From assembly GCA_965230015.1 (NCBI GenBank), contig CBDDKF010000011.1:228047-292046 (forward strand): a stretch of 64,000 nt of DNA, read 5' to 3'. This document shows, in pieces, positions 61,985 through 64,000 of this stretch; within the stretch, counting starts at the first letter, position 1; the number at the start of each line of letters is the position of its first letter. The stretch is from JABSQH01 sp965230015. GTDB taxonomy: Bacteria; Actinomycetota; Acidimicrobiia; Acidimicrobiales; Ilumatobacteraceae. The notes beneath the pieces are model-generated. The model was given only the letters and a program-made list of their open reading frames with translations. It searched no databases and was not told the origin of the DNA. The translations under genes and the position numbers were made by a program.

Positions 61985-62013
61985 AGAATAATTCGTGCGA
62001 TGTAAATCGTCAA
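61985..62013 (-). promoter_or_regulatory. Near-consensus promoter of the sigma factor gene, leaderless
   Basis: On the minus strand TTGACG (62013-62008) is followed by a 17-base spacer and TATTCT (61990-61985). The ATG begins seven bases after the -10, so transcription should start at about the A of the start codon. The surrounding 62 bases are much more AT-rich than the rest of the window. Confidence 0.75.
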
Positions 62014-62127
62014 TTAAGGGGCGTATATCGATGACGGCCTATACTGGTTGGGCTCGGGATCCCTCGTCCCACGTCCCGTCGATGCCTCTCCACCCCCTCT
62101 GTCGCTCCCTCTCGTGACCAGGTCCTC

Positions 62128-64000
62128 ATGATCTGGGCTCTTCTCGCGGCCCACGCCGTCGTCGTCGCGGCCGTTCCTCCGTTCGCGGCCCGCTTCGGTG
62201 GGCGTCCGGCGCTGTGGTTCGCGGGCGCGCCGATGGCGGCCACCGCGATCTGGGCCTGGACGCAGCTCGGCACCACGACCACCACGAGTGTCGGGGTGGA
62301 ATGGGTTGCCGGACTCGACCTCGAGTTCGCCTTCCGCGTCGATGCGATGGGGGCGATGCTCGCGGTGCTCGTGTCGGGGATTGGTGCGCTGGTGTGCATC
62401 TACGCCAGCGGCTACTTCTCGGCAACGGCCGCAGGCGTGGGCCGATTCGCGGCCACCCTGCTGGCGTTCTCCACGGCGATGCTCGGGCTGGTCTGGGCCG
62501 AAACCGTGTGGACCCTGTTCGTGTTCTGGGAGCTCACCTCGGTCACGTCGTTCCTCCTCGTCGGGTTCAAGAACACCGACCCGGTCGCCCGCACCGCCGC
62601 CCGCAGAGCCCTCGTGATCACCGCCAGCGGTGGCCTGGTGCTGCTCGCAGGGTTCGTCCTGTTCGTCGATGCCGCCGGATCGGCACGCATCACCGATCTC
62701 TCCGTGCTCTCGGGTGGCCAAGCCACCGCCGCGGGCGTGCTGGTGATCATCGCCGCCGCCACCAAGTCGGCGCAGGTGCCGTTCCACGTGTGGTTGCCCG
62801 GGGCAATGGCCGCACCGACCCCGGTGAGCGCCTACCTGCACTCGGCCACCATGGTCAAAGCCGGCGTGATCCTGATCGCCCTGCTCGCCCCCGCGTTGCG
62901 CGACACCGCCGCCTGGAAGCCGCTCGGATTGACGTTCGGCATCATCACCATCGTGTGGGGAGCGATCGGTGCCCTGCGCCACGTCGACGCCAAGCTGATC
63001 CTCGCCTGGGGCACGGTGTCGCAGCTCGGCCTGCTCGTCACCCTGCTCGCAGTGGGCGAGGGCAAGGCGACCTTCGCGGCGATCTCCATCCTCGTTGCGC
63101 ATGCCGTCTTCAAGGCGGCGCTGTTCATGGTGGTCGGTGACATCGACGTGCGCACCGGCACGCGCGACATCAATCAGTTGCACGGCTTGGCGCGATCGAT
63201 GCCGATCGCGTTCGTGGTTGCGGTACTCGCAGGTGCGTCGATGGCTGGCGTCCCCCCGATGCTCGGCTTCCCGGCCAAAGAGGCAGCCGTCGAAGCCGTC
63301 CTCGACCTTTCCGGCTTCGATCAGTTCATCGTCGGTGTCGGCGTGCTGGGTGGATCCGTGCTGACGGTGGCCTACACGGTCCGTCTGCTGCTCGGGGTGT
63401 TCAGCCCTGCCGGCGCGAGTCGTCCGGCAACTGAGGTCGCGCCGCGCCGCTGGGCGATGTCGGCGCCCGAGATCGTGCTCGGCGCGGCGTCGCTGCGCTC
63501 GGTTTTGTCTTCCTCACCTGGGTGACCGACGTGGTCGTGCGCCCGGCGAGTGTGCTCGTTCAGCAGTCGTCGGAGGTGTACTCGCTGATCCGCTGGCCGG
63601 GCTTGAAGGACGCGTTCGTGATCTCGTGCATCATCATCGCCCTGGGCGCGGTGATCGGCTGGGTGCTCCACCGACGCCGAGTGGTCGATGGTCCGCGCCC
63701 GCGCGGTGCCTACGGCGTCGACTGGGGAATCGACTCGGTCGTCGTGCTCGCGCGGCGCGTTGCGGCAACCGTGCAGCACGGATCGCTGCCGGCCTACCTG
63801 GCCACCACCGTGCTCGTGTTGCTCGTTGCGATCAGCCCGTTCTACGCCGAGGTCGACTTCGACGTGTTGTACCGCTGGGACAACGCAACGCAGGCCGCAC
63901 TGGTCGTCCTCGTCGTTGCCGCGTCGATCGCGGCCACCATCATCCGCACCCGTCTCGCCGCGGCGATGGTGCTCGGCGCAGTCGGCTTCGGCGTCGCCGG
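62128..64000 (+). CDS. MrpA/MnhA-type cation/proton antiporter subunit A, 3' end beyond window, frameshifted
   Basis: A multi-helix protein homologous to complex I NuoL. FVFWELTSVTSFLLVGFKNTD, KSAQVPFHVWLPGAMAAPTPVSAYLHSATMVKAGV, LAHAVFKAALFMVVGDID and GFPAKEAAVEAVLDL carry the conserved Glu, Lys and His residues. The frame breaks near 63495: it would stop at 63525, but one G more (CTGGCGCTC for CTGCGCTC) lets it run on to the window end as LGFVFLTWVTDVVVRPASV and further helices. Mrp complexes exchange Na+ for H+. Confidence 0.83.

Noticed and set aside
1..64000. Search for tRNA or rRNA genes, CRISPR arrays, insertion-sequence ends, integrases and att sites
   Set aside because: No cloverleaf, spaced direct repeats, transposase or integrase was recognised in any intergenic gap.

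Overview
The window is a dense, high-GC bacterial chromosome segment of about 62 protein-coding genes. I see no rRNA, tRNA, CRISPR array, insertion sequence or prophage, and no gene-free stretch longer than 300 bases. Gene content points to a deep-branching actinobacterium, most likely Acidimicrobiia (Ilumatobacter-like). The evidence is a DUF5318 protein upstream of rpsF-ssb-rpsR-rplI-dnaB, a DUF6049-type exported protein beside pcnA, a DUF222/HNH gene, a WYL regulator, a geranylgeranyl-reductase-family flavoprotein, abundant GTG starts and frequent ATGA/GTGA overlaps. The class-level call is an inference from gene content.

Layout. 1-5.4 kb: N-terminus of a Ser/Thr protein kinase, then a coupled GNAT / DUF6049-type / DegV operon divergent from pcnA (CCA-adding enzyme). 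5.4-9.8 kb: a GGDEF-EAL c-di-GMP protein, a methyltransferase, DUF5318, a DUF192 lipoprotein and a SnoaL-like protein. 9.9-13.1 kb: the replication/ribosome cluster rpsF-ssb-rpsR-rplI-dnaB. 13.1-21.4 kb: a decayed surface-protein remnant, a DinB/HxlR divergent pair around a large palindrome, two MFS transporters, Dps, a flavin-split-barrel protein, a winged-helix AlkZ-like protein, and a multicopper oxidase with a cupredoxin lipoprotein. 21.6-31.2 kb: a large membrane fusion (pseudokinase plus LPG-synthase-like), an SDR, purE-purK, pirin, trmB, an AceE-like single-chain 2-oxoacid dehydrogenase and a VOC protein. 31.3-37.8 kb: a small membrane protein, an acidic-repeat lipoprotein, engB, a DHA2-type MFS pump, a coupled methyltransferase/lipoprotein/TM-protein trio and a DUF222-HNH gene. 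37.8-46 kb: lipid and small-molecule metabolism with local regulators (acyl-CoA ligase, HIBADH-like dehydrogenase, epoxide-hydrolase-like enzyme, WYL regulator, TetR-MMPL pair). 46-49.7 kb: a DM13 protein, HtpX and a repeat surface protein. 49.7-54.2 kb: a PhyH dioxygenase and a two-ATPase/two-permease ABC cassette. 54.2-64 kb: a GG-reductase-family enzyme, a DisA_N-like protein with a degenerate catalytic motif convergent with a GGEEF diguanylate cyclase, a hydrolase/nitronate-monooxygenase pair, a 2-hydroxyacid dehydrogenase, a sigma-70 family factor and the start of an MrpA-type cation/proton antiporter.

Themes. Core replication and translation genes sit among envelope, export and cyclic-nucleotide signalling genes. 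Several divergent promoters carry clear inverted repeats that look like operators. Three genes look leaderless. Four genes carry single-base frameshifts, at least two of them in C-runs; an internal 127-codon repeat shows that one of these is a simple 1-base insertion, so assembly error is a serious possibility. No complete, clearly novel system could be demonstrated. The best candidates for follow-up are the degenerate cyclic-dinucleotide synthase locus, the pseudokinase/LPG-synthase fusion and the GNAT-DUF6049-DegV operon.
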